Positions 47,480-59,415 of a stretch of 64,000 bases of DNA are shown piece by piece. A program made the position numbers and the translations under genes. The notes beneath the pieces were generated by a model, which was not told where the DNA came from, searched no databases, and saw nothing but the letters and a program-made list of their open reading frames with translations. Position 1 is the first letter of the stretch. Every line of letters begins with the position of its first letter. Origin of the DNA: Rhodocollybia butyracea (Eukaryota; Basidiomycota; Agaricomycetes; Agaricales; Omphalotaceae); NCBI GenBank assembly GCA_015501585.1, contig JADNRY010000136.1, forward strand, positions 102,420 through 166,419, in the 5' to 3' direction.

Positions 47480-49396
47480 TCATTCGGAAGGTTTATCCTT
47501 TCCGATATTTAAGGAGGTGTCCTCCTCGATTGGCTCAAGAACATTTTTAATGTTCTCGGTGTCCGACTCATCGGGGTGTTCTGATGATTCAAGTTCATCG
47601 TCTCTATTCCTAGAAGAGACATAATATTTAGTGAGGGCCGTGTGGTCCTCAATGCGTGTGACGGCTCTGACCATCACTTCTAATTTGGCATACTCTGGAA
47701 CGATCCCCTCGTTCGTGAGTTGCCTGATAATATTGAGGGGTAATCCCTCAATGAACCGTTTCCGCATTGTTGCATCATCCGGTGTTTGGAGCATCCGTGA
47801 TGCCCATCGTGTAAGTGAGGAGTAATAATCCCTCACACCCGTATCGGGTGAATACTCAATAAGGTCAAACTGCCGTGCAGCTTGATGAATGGTCGTTGCT
47901 TGGATGCAACGATCAAAGACCCCAATGATGGCGCCTTCAAATGTCCACTTAAGGACAGTGCGGTGTATACCAGCAACTTCGTCGCTATACCAGTCAAAGG
48001 CTTTGCCCTTTAGAAACATGCCAAGCACGGCAGTCCGTGTAGCATTGTAATCGTCACCACACATGCGGTTGACTACCATCCATTGGAGAAGTGACATTAG
48101 CCACCGCTCGAAGACATCGACATCCAGAGATGGAACTTTAAGAGCTTTACGGCTCTCAATGGGAGGGATAGGATTCCCTACCTTATCTTGAATTTGTTTA
48201 CGGTACACTTTGTGTACCTTGTGTTTCCATCGGGAACGACGTTCGTCGTCACCTGTTGTTTCTCGCATCTTAGATGCAAGTGAACGCAGTATTTTACGGC
48301 GCTCATTAGGAGTAATTTTACCCTTACGGGTAGCAAATTTGTCTAGCCAAGAGGCATCAGACGAAGAGTCAGTATTTGACTCGGTATCACTAGAGTCAGA
48401 TGATTCATCCGACCATGGCCTGCGTTTGCGGCCTTTGGATTTAGCACTCTTGTGCTTCCTCCCCCCTTCACAGGATTTTTTGCTAGGCGCTTTTGCTCCG
48501 GCATTATTGCTTGGTCCTGGAAAGGACTCAGCGGGTGGAATGTAAAATCGATCCCAGATTTCTCTGGGAGTAGTCAATTTATCAACGGGTATTCCGTCGA
48601 CATTATATCCCACCATTTGGTCGGGAAGCCCAGATGGCGCGAATCCGAAATCTCGGAGACTGGTGTTATGTTGGCGTTGAATCGCTATGCGACTCATCCA
48701 ATCTTTAGCTACTCCCAACGGAAGCGGCTGTGGTTGCAACTCAGCCAATACCGTTGGTACTGGCATTGAACTTGGCTCTGGCACATTGCTGGGTGGCAAT
48801 TTGGGCAGTCTTACGGTAGTGTGTACTACCGGAGGGGCAACACTTTGTGTCGCCGGGGCGATGGATATGGTAGTAGGAACTACCGGAAGGGTACCGTGTT
48901 GTGGTCCCATACTGGAATGATTTCCAGTAGTGTTTGGTACAACTACTGGAGGTGTAATAATATTGGGTACCATTGGCGCCCTTGCAGTAGGGAAGTACAT
49001 TGTACTTTCCTGTGGTGGTATCGCTACTACCTGATTGAAGTTACGAGGTAACTTCGGTTCACTTTTAATGTTCACCGCGCTTTGTGGTGAGCAAGATTTG
49101 GTCACCGGTAATGGCCTGGGACCTCGCAGTGTCAGAGACGCTGCCTCCGCATTGGGACTCTGTCTCATGCGGGATGTGTAGATGGGTGTCGGTATAGTTA
49201 CTGACACTGGTGCGTATTCCTGTCGGAATACAGGAACATGACGGGGTGACTTGGTCATCCCTTGTGAATACTGTTAGTCCAACAGTGATTGTTGGACTGA
49301 CGGTGCCTTGGGCACAGTCTCACGCCATTGGCGTACCGAGTTGTTTGTCTCGGTATGAATATATGGCACTGGATGCAGGTTCACGTGATTTGCCAT
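47480..49396 (-). pseudogene. Retrotransposon Gag, nonsense codon near the start, no pol
   Basis: From ATG 49396 on minus, the frame reads MANHVNLHPVPYIHTE and meets TAA at codon 41. It then continues open in the same frame for over 590 codons to 47480. Pro/Thr-rich N-terminal half, basic KKSCEGGRKHKSAKSKGRKR patch, acidic Ser/Asp run, then the retrotransposon-gag fold (FERWLMSLLQWM, GKAFDWYSDE, FDLIEYSPDTGVRDYYSSL, MRKRFIEGLP). No zinc knuckle, protease, integrase or RT follows; only about 330 bp separate the stop from the LTR start. So the element is gag-only or deleted. A matching 5' LTR was not found upstream. An in-frame initiation at 49258 could still make most of Gag. Confidence 0.75.
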
Positions 49397-49639
49397 GATA
49401 TATGTTGAACAAATGTGAAAATCTCACCAAGTGGGATTCACATATTTTCTAATGCTTTCATTGAAAACATTGTAAAATCATGTTAAAGCTGAGACATATA
49501 GATTTACAATTAAATATGTATAAGGGCAAAAGTCATCCTGAACATATGGTGGAAACATAGTGCTTCCAGTCAATATATAATGCTTATATATCCCTCATTC
49601 CTGGTGCTACATACAAAAGACATACAGAAACATTATTCA

Positions 49640-50035
49640 AAACATCTGCTATAATTTTGCTGAACTTATGAGAAGCCGCTTTTTGGTTTCTTCTTTATAA
49701 GGAGCAAGAATTATGAAATATGTATGCTGAGCAAACATATATAAATAATGCATATATGTTTTCTATTAATTGTAAGATGTATGGAAAAGTTATGTAAAAT
49801 GTCTGCTATAAATTTTGCTGAACTTATGAGAAGTAGATTTTTGATTTTTTACATATAATGTGCCATAATTGTGAGATATATATGTTTAGCAAATGTAGAT
49901 ATCTAGCTCCTATATGTCATTCATTGCTTGTAATATATATAAGCAACATGCAAAAAAGTAATGGTATATATATGCTATAATTTTGCTCAAGTTATACTCC
50001 AGTTTTTTTACCTATAATGAGCCATAATCATGCAA
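49640..50035. repeat. AT-rich repeat, about 160-175 bp period, three copies
   Basis: The string GCTATAA followed by TTTTGCTGAACTTATGAGAAG occurs near 49650 and 49805; a diverged form (TATAATTTTGCTCAAGTTAT) occurs near 49977, followed by ATAATGAGCCATAAT. The region 49400-50850 is otherwise AT-rich without genes. Confidence 0.6.
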
Positions 50036-50869
50036 ACACATCTTCATTATTAATTGCAGAACATGGAGAATATATGCTGGAATTACACTAAAGATAAATA
50101 ATGTTTCACATAATTTTATGAATCTTCAGTAATGCAATGCTGATACTACAGAATGCTGGTTTATGTAAGTTATGCTATGAATAATAAAACTATAATGAGT
50201 ATATGAAAAGTGAATGTCCCTGTTTATCCATTGTAGATGTTGCAGGTTTTAGTAAAGATATATAGAAAGTATGAGGTATGTCATTAGCATAATATGAATG
50301 TCATGACTACTGACATACAGTGAATAAATGTATGAACTATTGTACCTATTTGGTGCCTATAAGTTTCTTATCTGTTTGGAATGAAGATGCACCATTATTG
50401 AAAAAAACATGCAGCTCAAACACTAGAAATAGTGAAAGAGTTATGTTAAGCTATGGTATAGGGCAGCACAAAGGCATCAAGATGATTTTGATGGATTATG
50501 CCAACTGCACTTTCAGGTGTATTGATCATTATTTTCATGACATTTGAATGAACAGACAGAAAACATACAAAGAGCAAATGTGGATGTTATGAGAAGTTTG
50601 AATAGCTAATGATGTCAAGATTGTTCACCTGGGGTCTAATATTGGAGAAGTAAGACTTATGGAAACAAGAGGGATATATCATGGAGAATATTTAAAGGCA
50701 TATCAAAATAATAAGAAAGAGCATGTATAGAAAATGGGAAATGAATGTGAAAAGTTTGAGAAGATAAATAGAAATAGGATGGTTATAAGATTGAAGTGAA
50801 ACAAGAATATTATGTTGAAGTAAAATATAGTCAAGACTACAAAGAGGGTACAGATAGTCTATGGATAGG

Positions 50870-53826
50870 CTACACAAAGGGCACAGAGAGGCAATGCTGA
50901 GGCTACAAATAGGCTACAGCCTATAGGCAACACTAAGGCTATGAGTAGGGTATTGATAGGCTACATGAAGGGTACAGATAGGCTACAAATAGAGTACAAG
51001 TAGGCAACATCAGGGGTACAGATCATAGGCCATGGAAGGGATACAGATAGGCTACTCTGAGGCTACAGATAGGTAGGCTACAGATAGGCTACAGATAGAT
51101 TACAAGTAGGCAACACCAGGGCTACACATAAGCTATGGATGGGTGACAGATAGGCTACTCAAAGGCAACAAATATGCAACAGATAGGTGACACCAAGGCT
51201 ATAAATAAACTATAGATAGGCTACAGATAGGTTACAAGTAGGCATCACCAAGGCTACAAATAGGCTATAGATGGGCTACAGATAGATTACAAGTAGGCAA
51301 GACCAGGGGTACATTGAAGTGTGCCATGGATGGGCTACAGGAAAGCTACTCCAAGGCCACAAATAAGCAATAAATAGGTTACACCAAGGCTACAAATAGA
51401 CTATAGATAGGCTACAGATAGATTACAAGGAGGCAACACCAAGGGTACAAATAGTCTATGGAAGGTCTACAGATAGGCTACTCTAAGGCTACAAATAGGC
51501 TGCAGATAGACTACAGATAGATTACAAGGAGGCAACACCAAAGCTACAAATAGGCTATAGACAGGCTCTGGCAGATAGATTCCAAGTAGGCAACACCAGG
51601 GCTACACATAATCTATGGATAGGTTTCAGATAGGCTACTCCAAGGCTTCAAATATGCAACAGACAGGTGACACCAAGGCTACAAATAGACTATAGATAGG
51701 CAAGGCTATGAGTAGGGTATAAATAGGCTACATGAAGGGTACAGATAGGCTACAAATATGCTATGGATGCTCTACAGATAGGCTACTCTGAGGCTACAAA
51801 TATGTTACAGATAGACTACAGCCTATTGATTACCCCCAGGCAATACCAAGGCAATGATTAGACTATAGATAGGCTGCAGATAGATTACAAGTGGGCAACA
51901 CCAGGGGTACAAATAGGCTATGGATGGTCTACAGATAGGCTACTTGGAGGTAACAAATAGGCAACAGATAAGTTACACCAAGGCTATGGATGGTCTACAG
52001 ATAGCCAATTGTAGGTGTGACCACTATGAAACTTTGTAGTGCGCCGCAGGTGCTAGAAAATTCTTTTGTACATGTAGCACTGGCAACTCAATTTTTTTTT
52101 TGTAAGGTCCCTCAAATATCTGTGAACAGGTGTGACCTTTCAGACAATCTGGGTCCCTTGTGACCCATGACTTATGAACTGCCTGAAATGGTACAGTAGA
52201 TTACCAGTAGGCAATGCAGATAGATTACAACCAGGCACAAATAGATTACATATAGGGAACACCAGGGGTACAAATAGGCTGTGGATGGGCTACAGATAGG
52301 CTACAACAAGGCTACAGATGGACTATAGATAGACCGCAGATAGATTACAAGTAGGCAGCACCAGGGGTGCAGATAGGGTATGGAGGGGCTACAGAGAGGC
52401 TACTGATAAAGGGTTCAAAGACTACAAATAGATTACAAGCAGGAAACACAAGGAGGATGGTCTACAAATAGGCAACAGATAGGTTACACCAAGGCTACAG
52501 ATAGGCAACAGATAGGCTACTAGGGATGGACATGAGTCCAGATCCCAGTAAACCCGGACCTGCTGCACAGGTACCTGCACCCAAAAAAACACAACCTGTG
52601 ACCTGACCCGGACCCGTGGGAAACGGGTATCTGGATCCGCCGGATCCGGGCCATGCAGGTCAACCTGCAGGTATTTGTAGGTATTTGTACTTAAAATATA
52701 CTTTATAGGTCTGAAAATCCCCAAGGGCTGACCTGTGACCTGACCCGCACCTGTGGGAACAGGTACCTGGATCAGCCGGATCCAGGTCAGGCGGGTATTT
52801 CCACAGGTTAAACCAAGTGGGTCACCTGTAAAGAGCTGGACTTGTGTCCATCTTTATAGGCTACAGCTAGATTAAAGTAGGCAACACCCGGGGCACAGAT
52901 AGGCTATGGATGGGCTACAGATATGCTACTCGGAGGCTACAAATAGGCTACAGATAGATTACATCAAGGGTACAGCTAAGCTACAGATAGACTACAGATA
53001 GATTACAAGCTGCTGCAACAAGCAGGCAACACAAAGGCTACAGATAGGTTACAAGTAGGCAACTCCAAGGCTACAAATAGATAGATTACAAGCAGGCAAC
53101 ACCAAGGCTATAAATATGCTATAGATAGGCTACAGATGAATTACAAGTAGGCAACACCAAAGGTACATATAGGCTATGCATGGTCTACAGATATGCTACT
53201 CCAAGGTGACAAATAGGCAACAAATAAGTTGCACCAAGGCTAAAAATATACTACAGATAGGCTACAGATAGATTACAAGTAGGCAACACCAGGGGCACAG
53301 ATAGGCTATGGATGGGCTACAGATAGGCTACTCCAAGGCTACAAATAGGCTACAGATAGGCTACAGATAGGTTTACATCAAGGGCACAGATAGGCTACAG
53401 ATAGACTACAGATAGATTACAAGCAGGCAATACAAAAGCTACAGATAGGTTACAAGTAGGCAACATCAGGGCTACAAATAGGCTACATGGGAATGGGTAC
53501 CTGGATCCTGTGGATCTGGGTCAGACAGGCATTCCCATGTGTTGAATCCACAGGTCACCTGTTAGGACCTGGACTCATGTCCATCCTTAGCTATAGATAG
53601 GCTACAGATAGGCTACTGTGAGGTTACAAATAGACAACAGATTGGTCACATCAAGGGTACAGACAGGCTACAGATAGATTACAAGCAGGCAACACTAAGG
53701 CTACAAATAGGCTATAGATAGGCTACAGATAGATTACAAGTAGGCAACACCAGGGCCCAGGGGTACAGACATGCTACTCCGAGGCCACAAATAGGCAACA
53801 GATTAGGTTACAAATAGACTATAGAG
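50870..53826. repeat. Satellite array of 11-bp monomers
   Basis: Almost the whole stretch parses into 11-mers such as AGGCTACAGAT, AGATTACAAGT, AGGCAACACCA, AGGCTACAAAT and AGGCTATAGAT. They recur in a preferred order, giving a higher-order unit of about five monomers (55 bp). The array continues beyond the nested retroelements at 59538. It has no coding capacity: 11 is not a multiple of 3 and stops occur in all frames. Confidence 0.9.
52525..52852. mobile_element. MITE inserted in the satellite
   Basis: Ends GATGGACATGAGTCCAG and CTGGACTTGTGTCCATC are inverted repeats with two mismatches. The interior is GC-richer, with repeated CTGGATC and CCGGATCC pieces. A truncated relative with the same right end lies at about 53490-53590. 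Both are flanked by 11-bp satellite monomers. Confidence 0.6.
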
Positions 53827-54109
53827 CACTCATGGCTGCACATACATCCATGAACCCATTGTTCCAACCTAGTGACAGACAACCCTTCACCTGCCACAAA
53901 CTGCGGCAAGCCAGGGGATATGGCAAGGAAGTGGCCAAGGGCAGTGGTATGGAAGGGAAAGGGCAAAAAACAGGGCTAACAGAACCAGAACTTGCACAGC
54001 CTCCTTACATCAATGACTCAATATCAATCATTGCACAGCATTCTGCAGTCAGGCTGACTGATCCACAGCATTTCTGCAGTTATGACTCAAAACTATAGTA
54101 CATATTAAA

Positions 54110-54573
54110 CAGTATATAAGAAGGCTTGATTTACCAATGTAAGGTAGATGTATTATTTTTTTGAATCCAACCCCCACTTGTTTGCTGTTATCACTTGTGT
54201 GAATCACCAGACCAACTCATTGTATCTTGTTGAGCTATCTTCAAGTTGTATCTACTAATATTTACCTGTTGAGCTATCTCCTAGTGAATACCTCTTTAAT
54301 TGCCACTTGTTGAGCTATCTCTGAGTATTAGACACCACACTCACTACTACTTGTTGAGCTATCTTCCGAGTACTAGACACCACACACACTACTACTTGTT
54401 GAGCCATCTCCAAGTATTAGTTCTGATCCATATTACTACTTATTAAGCTATTTCTCAATGTAACCATATTATTATTTGTCGAGCAATCTCCAAATAATAA
54501 ACTTCTGTGATTACAAACTAGTTACTGACTGTCCTTGAGCCTAGTTGTTTGAGTATATATTCTTTGCCTAGCG
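54110..54573 (-). mobile_element. LTR fragment, split by the copia insertion
   Basis: Together with 59416-59537 this forms one LTR-like sequence, interrupted by the copia element. Read on minus from 59537 it starts TGTAATGCCTCTGCC, like the LTR at 47139. Inside are about seven 37-46-bp units with TTGTTGAGCTATCTCC (54225-54500). A frame at 53832-54098 has a degraded zinc-knuckle-like CHK..G pattern and may be internal sequence; this is weak. Confidence 0.5.
54225..54500. repeat. Tandem repeat of about 44 bp within the LTR
   Basis: About seven units beginning TTGTTGAGCTATCT, several ending in ACACCACAC..ACTACTA, with point changes and length variation. Related in style to the degenerate units near 13.3 kb. 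Confidence 0.7.
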
Positions 54574-54958
54574 TGTCAAAAGGGGAGCTACGCGCCAAGG
54601 AGTTCTGCCCCCCTGCCTTTGCTTCTGGGTCAGATGGGACATGTTTAGGTGTAAGAAGGTTTATCCCTCAGGGGGATCCGATGTTTTTCCTTTGCTTATT
54701 TTGTTTATCCCTCCTCTTTCATTTATCCAAGTGCCTAGTATTGACTTGGCAGTCTCATGTAGTTAGTTATATAGAGGACAAGTTGTCCTTTGTCCCTCAG
54801 TTGTTTGTATACTTCTGAGGGAGTTGATTTATTTATATGTTTATGGAACTTATACTTACGCTTATATATGTAGCTCGTACTTACTAAGTTCCACAGGTAA
54901 TTACTTGCAATACGAGTTGTTTGTATACTTCTGAGGCTCGTACTTACTAAGTTCCACA
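54574..54958 (+). repeat. Copia 5' LTR
   Basis: TGTC..CCACA. It holds an internal duplication: the string CTCGTACTTACTAAGTTCCA occurs twice, as does TTTGTATACTTCTGAGG. All 12 base differences I count against the 3' LTR are transitions; three small indels also differ. Confidence 0.9.
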
Positions 54959-54972
54959 GGTTATGGGCCCCG
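54959..54972 (+). promoter_or_regulatory. Copia primer-binding site
   Basis: GGTTATGGGCCCC directly follows the 5' LTR. It differs by one base from the complement of the initiator-Met tRNA anticodon region (GGTTATGAGCCC), the half-tRNA primer type known for copia elements. Confidence 0.65.
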
Positions 54973-55068
54973 CCTACCACTGGAACTAATATACATTCTT
55001 GCCTAAAGAATATCAACTTGAACTTGAAATACTTTGACCGTTGAACTCAAATAACTTGAACCCAGACA

Positions 55069-55850
55069 TGGCTAGTAATAGGTGCAATACGCCTCCCTTC
55101 CCAGATACCCCGAAGACCAGAGTTCGATGGGGGAGTCAGACTAGCTTTGGGCTCCAATCAAAAGAAAGATGAAGATTCACTCAAAGCTCAAGGTCTAATC
55201 GGGTACATAGATGGTACTATTTCCATCCCCCTTGTTATCCTGCTACCAGAAACATTCTCTGTCACACCCGTACCTCCTACCCGGTATACTCCAGAATCCA
55301 TCCCAGGATGAGTGGATGTTCCGTAATGACTGGGCTAGGGGAATGATTGAAGCGTATGTGTTGGATCTACCTTTGCTCATCCCTGATGTCGACAAGATGA
55401 ATGCCATTGATTCCTTCTTCAAAACTTTCCAAGAGCTGCAAAGGGAAGCCATTGAAGGTGGAAATGACGTTTCTGACAAGATCTTCAAGAGTGTTGTTCT
55501 TGCTGGTTCCCGACACTGTCAATGGATACTATCATCCAGAACATCACGGCAAATCCCATGACTTATCCTACCTCTGCATCGGTGACCAGCAGATTACCTA
55601 CCAGTTTTCACATACAGAAACCTGTCCCAATGCTGCAGTATCAGGAAATCGCCTCCCGCAGGCAAATGCTGCTCCCAGACCAGGATAGAGCATCTTCGAG
55701 CGCCAACTTGCTGCTGTCGCTGTGGGTGGATTGGGAACGAGGGGAAATGGGAATGGAAAGAAGTGTACAAATCCTAATTGCCTGAGGGAGGGGCATCTGG
55801 CAGAAGATTGCTTTAGGCAGGGTGGAGGTAAAGAAGGATGTGCCATCTTT
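55069..55850 (+). pseudogene. Copia Gag region, frames broken
   Basis: ATG at 55069 starts MASNRCNTPPFPDTPKTR and meets a stop after about 33 codons. Later frames carry NDWARGMIEAYVLD, LQREAIEGGN and, at about 55767-55815, a zinc knuckle of the form C-x4-C-x4-H-x4-C (CTNPNCLREGHLAEDC), common in fungal copia Gag. The pieces lie in different frames. Confidence 0.7.
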
Positions 55851-55939
55851 GACCCAAGCTGCAAATACCGCAGTCTCCACTAATCTTCTGTTTTGGTAGG
55901 CAAATTAACCCAGCATTACGCCAGTTACAGCACGTCCAT

Positions 55940-56060
55940 GTCGATATTGGAACTGGAGAATGAGACATTCACTGACTCAGGAGCTTCAGACCATTTCTTC
56001 AGGAAAAGATCGACTTCCTTACCTATACACCATGCTCACGCTTGAGCAGATCTTCTGAGG
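55940..56060 (+). pseudogene. Copia aspartic protease remnant
   Basis: Around 55970-56000 the frame reads FTDSGASDHFF, containing the DSGA catalytic motif of copia proteases. The surrounding frame is short and interrupted. Confidence 0.65.
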
Positions 56061-56431
56061 AGTCAACTACTCTGAAGATTATCGGATATGGGAAGGCCAG
56101 AAAATTCTTCACACACGAAGGAAAGGTTATCACTATAACTTTGAGGAAGCACTTCATTCACCTTCCATAACCTCAGACCTCATATCAATCTCCAAACTGT
56201 GTGATAAGGGTATGACTGTCATGTTCGAGAAACAAACTGCAAAGTTTCATTCTGCAGGAACGCATATCTTGACTGGCTTCAGACACGGTGGCCTATACGT
56301 TTGCAGGAGAAGGAGACATCGGCATTGGTGGTCAAGTCGAGAGCCCTGGATAAGCCAGTGGATATGAGGGATGGCACCGCCAATTTGGTCACGCTGGAGT
56401 TACGAGAATCCAAATTGCATTAGAGAAGAAC

Positions 56432-57526
56432 TTGCTAAATGGCCTGAATGTACTTGGAGATCCAAATACTAAACCACCTGAATGCAACCCATGCCACATT
56501 GGTCAGGCTAAGCGCAGACTGTTTGACAGTAAAAACCGAGTCAAATCGAGGATCCTGGAGAGAGTCCAGATTGACCTCACTGGCCCAATGCGTACTAGGG
56601 CGTTAGGAGGGCTCTTCTACTCGATGCCTATAGTCGATGGCTGTTCCGCTATGACCAGGGATTACTACCTGATGAATAAAGAATCCTCGTCTACCTTGGC
56701 CGCCTTGGAGAAATATAAGGCATTGGCAGAGAACGAGACTGGGCAGAAGATGCTGTATGTTTGTGTCGATGGAGGGAAAGAGATTGGAAGTGAAGCGTGG
56801 ATGAAGTGGGCTGAGGAGAATGGAATAAAGCTTGAAGTAACCCCGGCATATTCGTCAGCAGCAAATGGCATTGTAGAAAGAAAGCATGGCGTCACTTTTG
56901 ACCATGTACATACTATTCTTTACAAAACCGGACTTCCCCCTTTCCTCTGGACTTACGCCTGTGCCTATGTTGTCTATACCGAAAATCTACTCCCGGCTGT
57001 GAGGACTGGCTACAAGATTCCAGCTGAACTCTGGTATAGGAAGAAAATGGATGTTGCTCACCTGCGGCCTTGGGGTGCTATCGCCTGGGGCACTATTGTC
57101 AATGGCAGTCCCAGTAAGCTTCAATCCACGAGATTCTCTGGCCAAATGGTTGGGTATGGAGAGCAAGGTGTGTACTTTCTTTATTTGCCGACAGGCCAAA
57201 TTGTTGCTAGCTGGGATGTTTCCTTCGACGAGAGAGTACAAGTTTCTTTGCCCTCAGTTGTGGGGGAGAGGGGAGATGAGAGTGACGGAGATGTTGAAGC
57301 GGAAAGTCAACATCTCGATGACACAACTGATGCCGGAAGAAACTCTAATATCCCCGAGCCCGTGATCTCCAATGACTTAAAGGTACCCAAATCACAGCCA
57401 CTGCAAGTTTGCCACTCCTCCCACAATAGAACACTGTCTGCGATTGCAAAAGCTAGCTACAAGTCCGAGAATAGGGAGAAGGAGAGCAGCAGAGCCCAGC
57501 TCAAGTGGGCAACAAACACAAGATGA
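56432..57526 (+). CDS. Copia integrase domain (open frame within broken pol)
   Basis: A 364-codon frame. The core starts with a C-x2-H zinc-type piece (CNPCHIGQAKRR), then VQIDLTGPM and FYSMPIVDG (first catalytic Asp region), VCVDGGKEI (second Asp) and NGIKLEVTPAYSSAANGIVERKHG (the catalytic Glu in VERKHG), followed by the GKIP-type AHLRPWG and QSTRFSGQMVGYGEQGVYFLYLP tail known from copia elements. Length and motif order are as expected for the integrase part of copia Pol. It ends in TGA, while RT continues in other frames; the true protein would have been a polyprotein, so this is a fragment. No independent start is expected. DNA-joining activity is family knowledge. Confidence 0.85.
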   Translation: MLNGLNVLGDPNTKPPECNPCHIGQAKRRLFDSKNRVKSRILERVQIDLTGPMRTRALGGLFYSMPIVDGCSAMTRDYYLMNKESSSTLAALEKYKALAENETGQKMLYVCVDGGKEIGSEAWMKWAEENGIKLEVTPAYSSAANGIVERKHGVTFDHVHTILYKTGLPPFLWTYACAYVVYTENLLPAVRTGYKIPAELWYRKKMDVAHLRPWGAIAWGTIVNGSPSKLQSTRFSGQMVGYGEQGVYFLYLPTGQIVASWDVSFDERVQVSLPSVVGERGDESDGDVEAESQHLDDTTDAGRNSNIPEPVISNDLKVPKSQPLQVCHSSHNRTLSAIAKASYKSENREKESSRAQLKWATNTR

Positions 57527-57539
57527 CCTCACACAAACT

Positions 57540-58532
57540 TCACAACCCTTGCTGCTAACCTACCTTCCAAAGTTGACGAGATGTTTAATACAGCTCTCTT
57601 GGCAGTTGGACTTCCTCCAGTTCTGAAATCATACTCGAAAGCCATGGAAGACCCAACTTGTTGGATGCCAGCCATCCAGAAGAAGGGAGAGATTTCTTTG
57701 AGGTCTTTGCCACTGTCTTACGCTTCGATTCACTTCGCATACTCATTGCTGTGTGGATCACCCTGGGTTATTTTATCTGGCAGATCGACTTTGCCTCAGC
57801 CTATCTCAATGCCAACATGGAGGAAGAAATGTATATCAGACCTCCTGAAGGGTTTGAAGGTAGGGGTACTGGACAGGTGATGAGAATGAAGAAGTCGTTT
57901 ACGGATCCATGCAGGCCGGAAGGAACTGGTGGAAACTCCTCAATGCAACGTACAAAGACCTTGGATACCAGCGATCTCAAGCTGACCAATGCGTTTGGAC
58001 TAGGGGGACAGATATAGGCGAGACAATGGCGGGTACATATACGGATGATACTCTTGGTGGATCGTCGACAAAAGAGGAGATGGATAGGGCAAAGAGCAAG
58101 ATCAGGAGTTGCTATCAAATCAAAGAGACCGATACGGTACACTTTGCTCTTGCTATGTGCTTGACTCATGACAGGGAATCTGGGATGGCAACTCTCTCGA
58201 TGCCAGCCTATTGGGATCAGCTGTTTACCAGGTTTGGCCTCCAGGATCTGAAGCCCAAAGCCACGCCTTATCTGCCTGGACTGAAGCTAACCAAGGATCA
58301 ATCTCCCAAGACCAAAGTGGAACAATTCTTCATGAAGGACAAGCTGTATGGGGAGCTTCTTGGTGGGATTCAGTTTGGCCAAGGGGCATGCCACCCTGAC
58401 TTTGCTTTCGAGATGAATGATCTAGCACAGTTTGCACAGGATCCCGGTGCAGCTCATTGGAATGGTCTTATTCACCTCTGCCGATACATCATCGGGTCCA
58501 AGGAACAAGGAATTGTGTTCAAGAAGTCGTAA
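57540..58532 (+). pseudogene. Copia reverse transcriptase, frameshifted
   Basis: Reads ILIAVWITLGYFIWQIDFASAYLNANM, EEEMYIRPPEGFEG and MRMKKS in one frame (about 57720-57900). It then shifts to NWWKLLNATYKDLGYQRSQADQCVW, GTYTDDTLGGSS (YTDD catalytic box at about 58037-58048), and FGLQDLKPKATPY. TAA at 58530 interrupts before RNase H. Confidence 0.85.
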
Positions 58533-58963
58533 TTAGGCCTTACTCCAAAGACCTACTGCGACGCAAATCACGCTGCATGTACTGATACTTGTTGGTCAGT
58601 AACAGGAGTTCTCACTATGCTCACTGGAGGTCCTGTCTTCTGGATGTCAAAGCGGCAGGATGTTGTTGCTCTATCCACAACAGAATCAGAGTATATTGCG
58701 TATGGAAAGGGGGCTCAGCAAGCGAAGTGGGTACACAACTTCATGTCCAAGATTGGATATCCTTCACCCCTTCCCTCTCAACTCTATGCCGACAACAAGA
58801 GCGCCATTGCGATCTCAGAAAATCCGAAATTTCATCAGCGTGTTAAGCATATTGACATTTGCTTTCATTTTCTTTGAGACTTGATTGAAGCTGGGGAGAT
58901 AAAGATCAGCTATGTCCCCTCTGAGGACAATCTGGCGGACATCCTTACAAAGCCTTTATAGGC
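58533..58963 (+). pseudogene. Copia RNase H, one internal stop
   Basis: YCDANHAA, GGPVFWMSKRQDVVALSTTE, SEYIAYGKGAQQAKW, LYADNKSAIAI and HQRVKHIDICFHFL, then TGA where Arg is expected, then DLIEAGEIKISYVPSEDNLAD and ILTKPL. Catalytic Asp and Glu positions are visible. Confidence 0.85.
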
Positions 58964-59029
58964 CACACTCCATCGTTGCATAGTTGGTCTATTGGGAATG
59001 GGGGATGGCGATGGGCAGAACTAGGGGAG

Positions 59030-59415
59030 TGTCGAAAGGGGAGCTACGCGCCAAGGAGTTCCGCCCCCCTGCCTTTGCTTCCGGGTCAGATGGGACATGT
59101 TTAGGTGTAAGGAGGTTTATCCCTCAGGGGGATCCGATGTTTTTCCTTTGCTTATTTTGTTTATCCCTTCTCTTCATTTATCCAAGTGCCTAGTATTGAC
59201 TTGGCAGTCTCATGTAGCTAGTTATATAGAGGACGAGTCGTCCTTTGTCCCTCAGTCATTTGTATACTTCTGAGGGTATGTTGATTTATTTATATGTTTA
59301 TGGAACTTATACTTACGCTTATATATGTAGCTCGTACTTACTAAGTTCCACAGGTAATTACTTGCAATACGAGTCGTTTGTATACTTCTGAGGCTCATAC
59401 TTACTAAGTTCCACA
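59030..59415 (+). repeat. Copia 3' LTR
   Basis: Starts TGTCGAAAGGGG directly after a purine-rich tract (GGGCAGAACTAGGGGAG), the expected polypurine primer, and ends CCACA. It is followed by the target duplication TAGCG. Confidence 0.9.

Larger units (their letters stand above)
54574..59415 (+). mobile_element. Ty1/copia retrotransposon, complete structure, broken pol
   Basis: 4842 bp with two LTRs that begin TG and end CA (385 and 386 bp), flanked by identical 5-bp target duplications TAGCG (54569-54573 and 59416-59420). The order gag, protease, integrase, RT, RNase H is typical of copia (integrase before RT). It is nested inside an older LTR within the satellite. Integrase is in one frame; gag, RT and RNase H have frame changes and stops, so it is not autonomous. 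The element is the youngest insertion in this part of the window. Confidence 0.92.

Noticed and set aside
50870..53826. CRISPR array
   Set aside because: The repeats are contiguous 11-mers without unique spacers of constant length, in a eukaryotic context.
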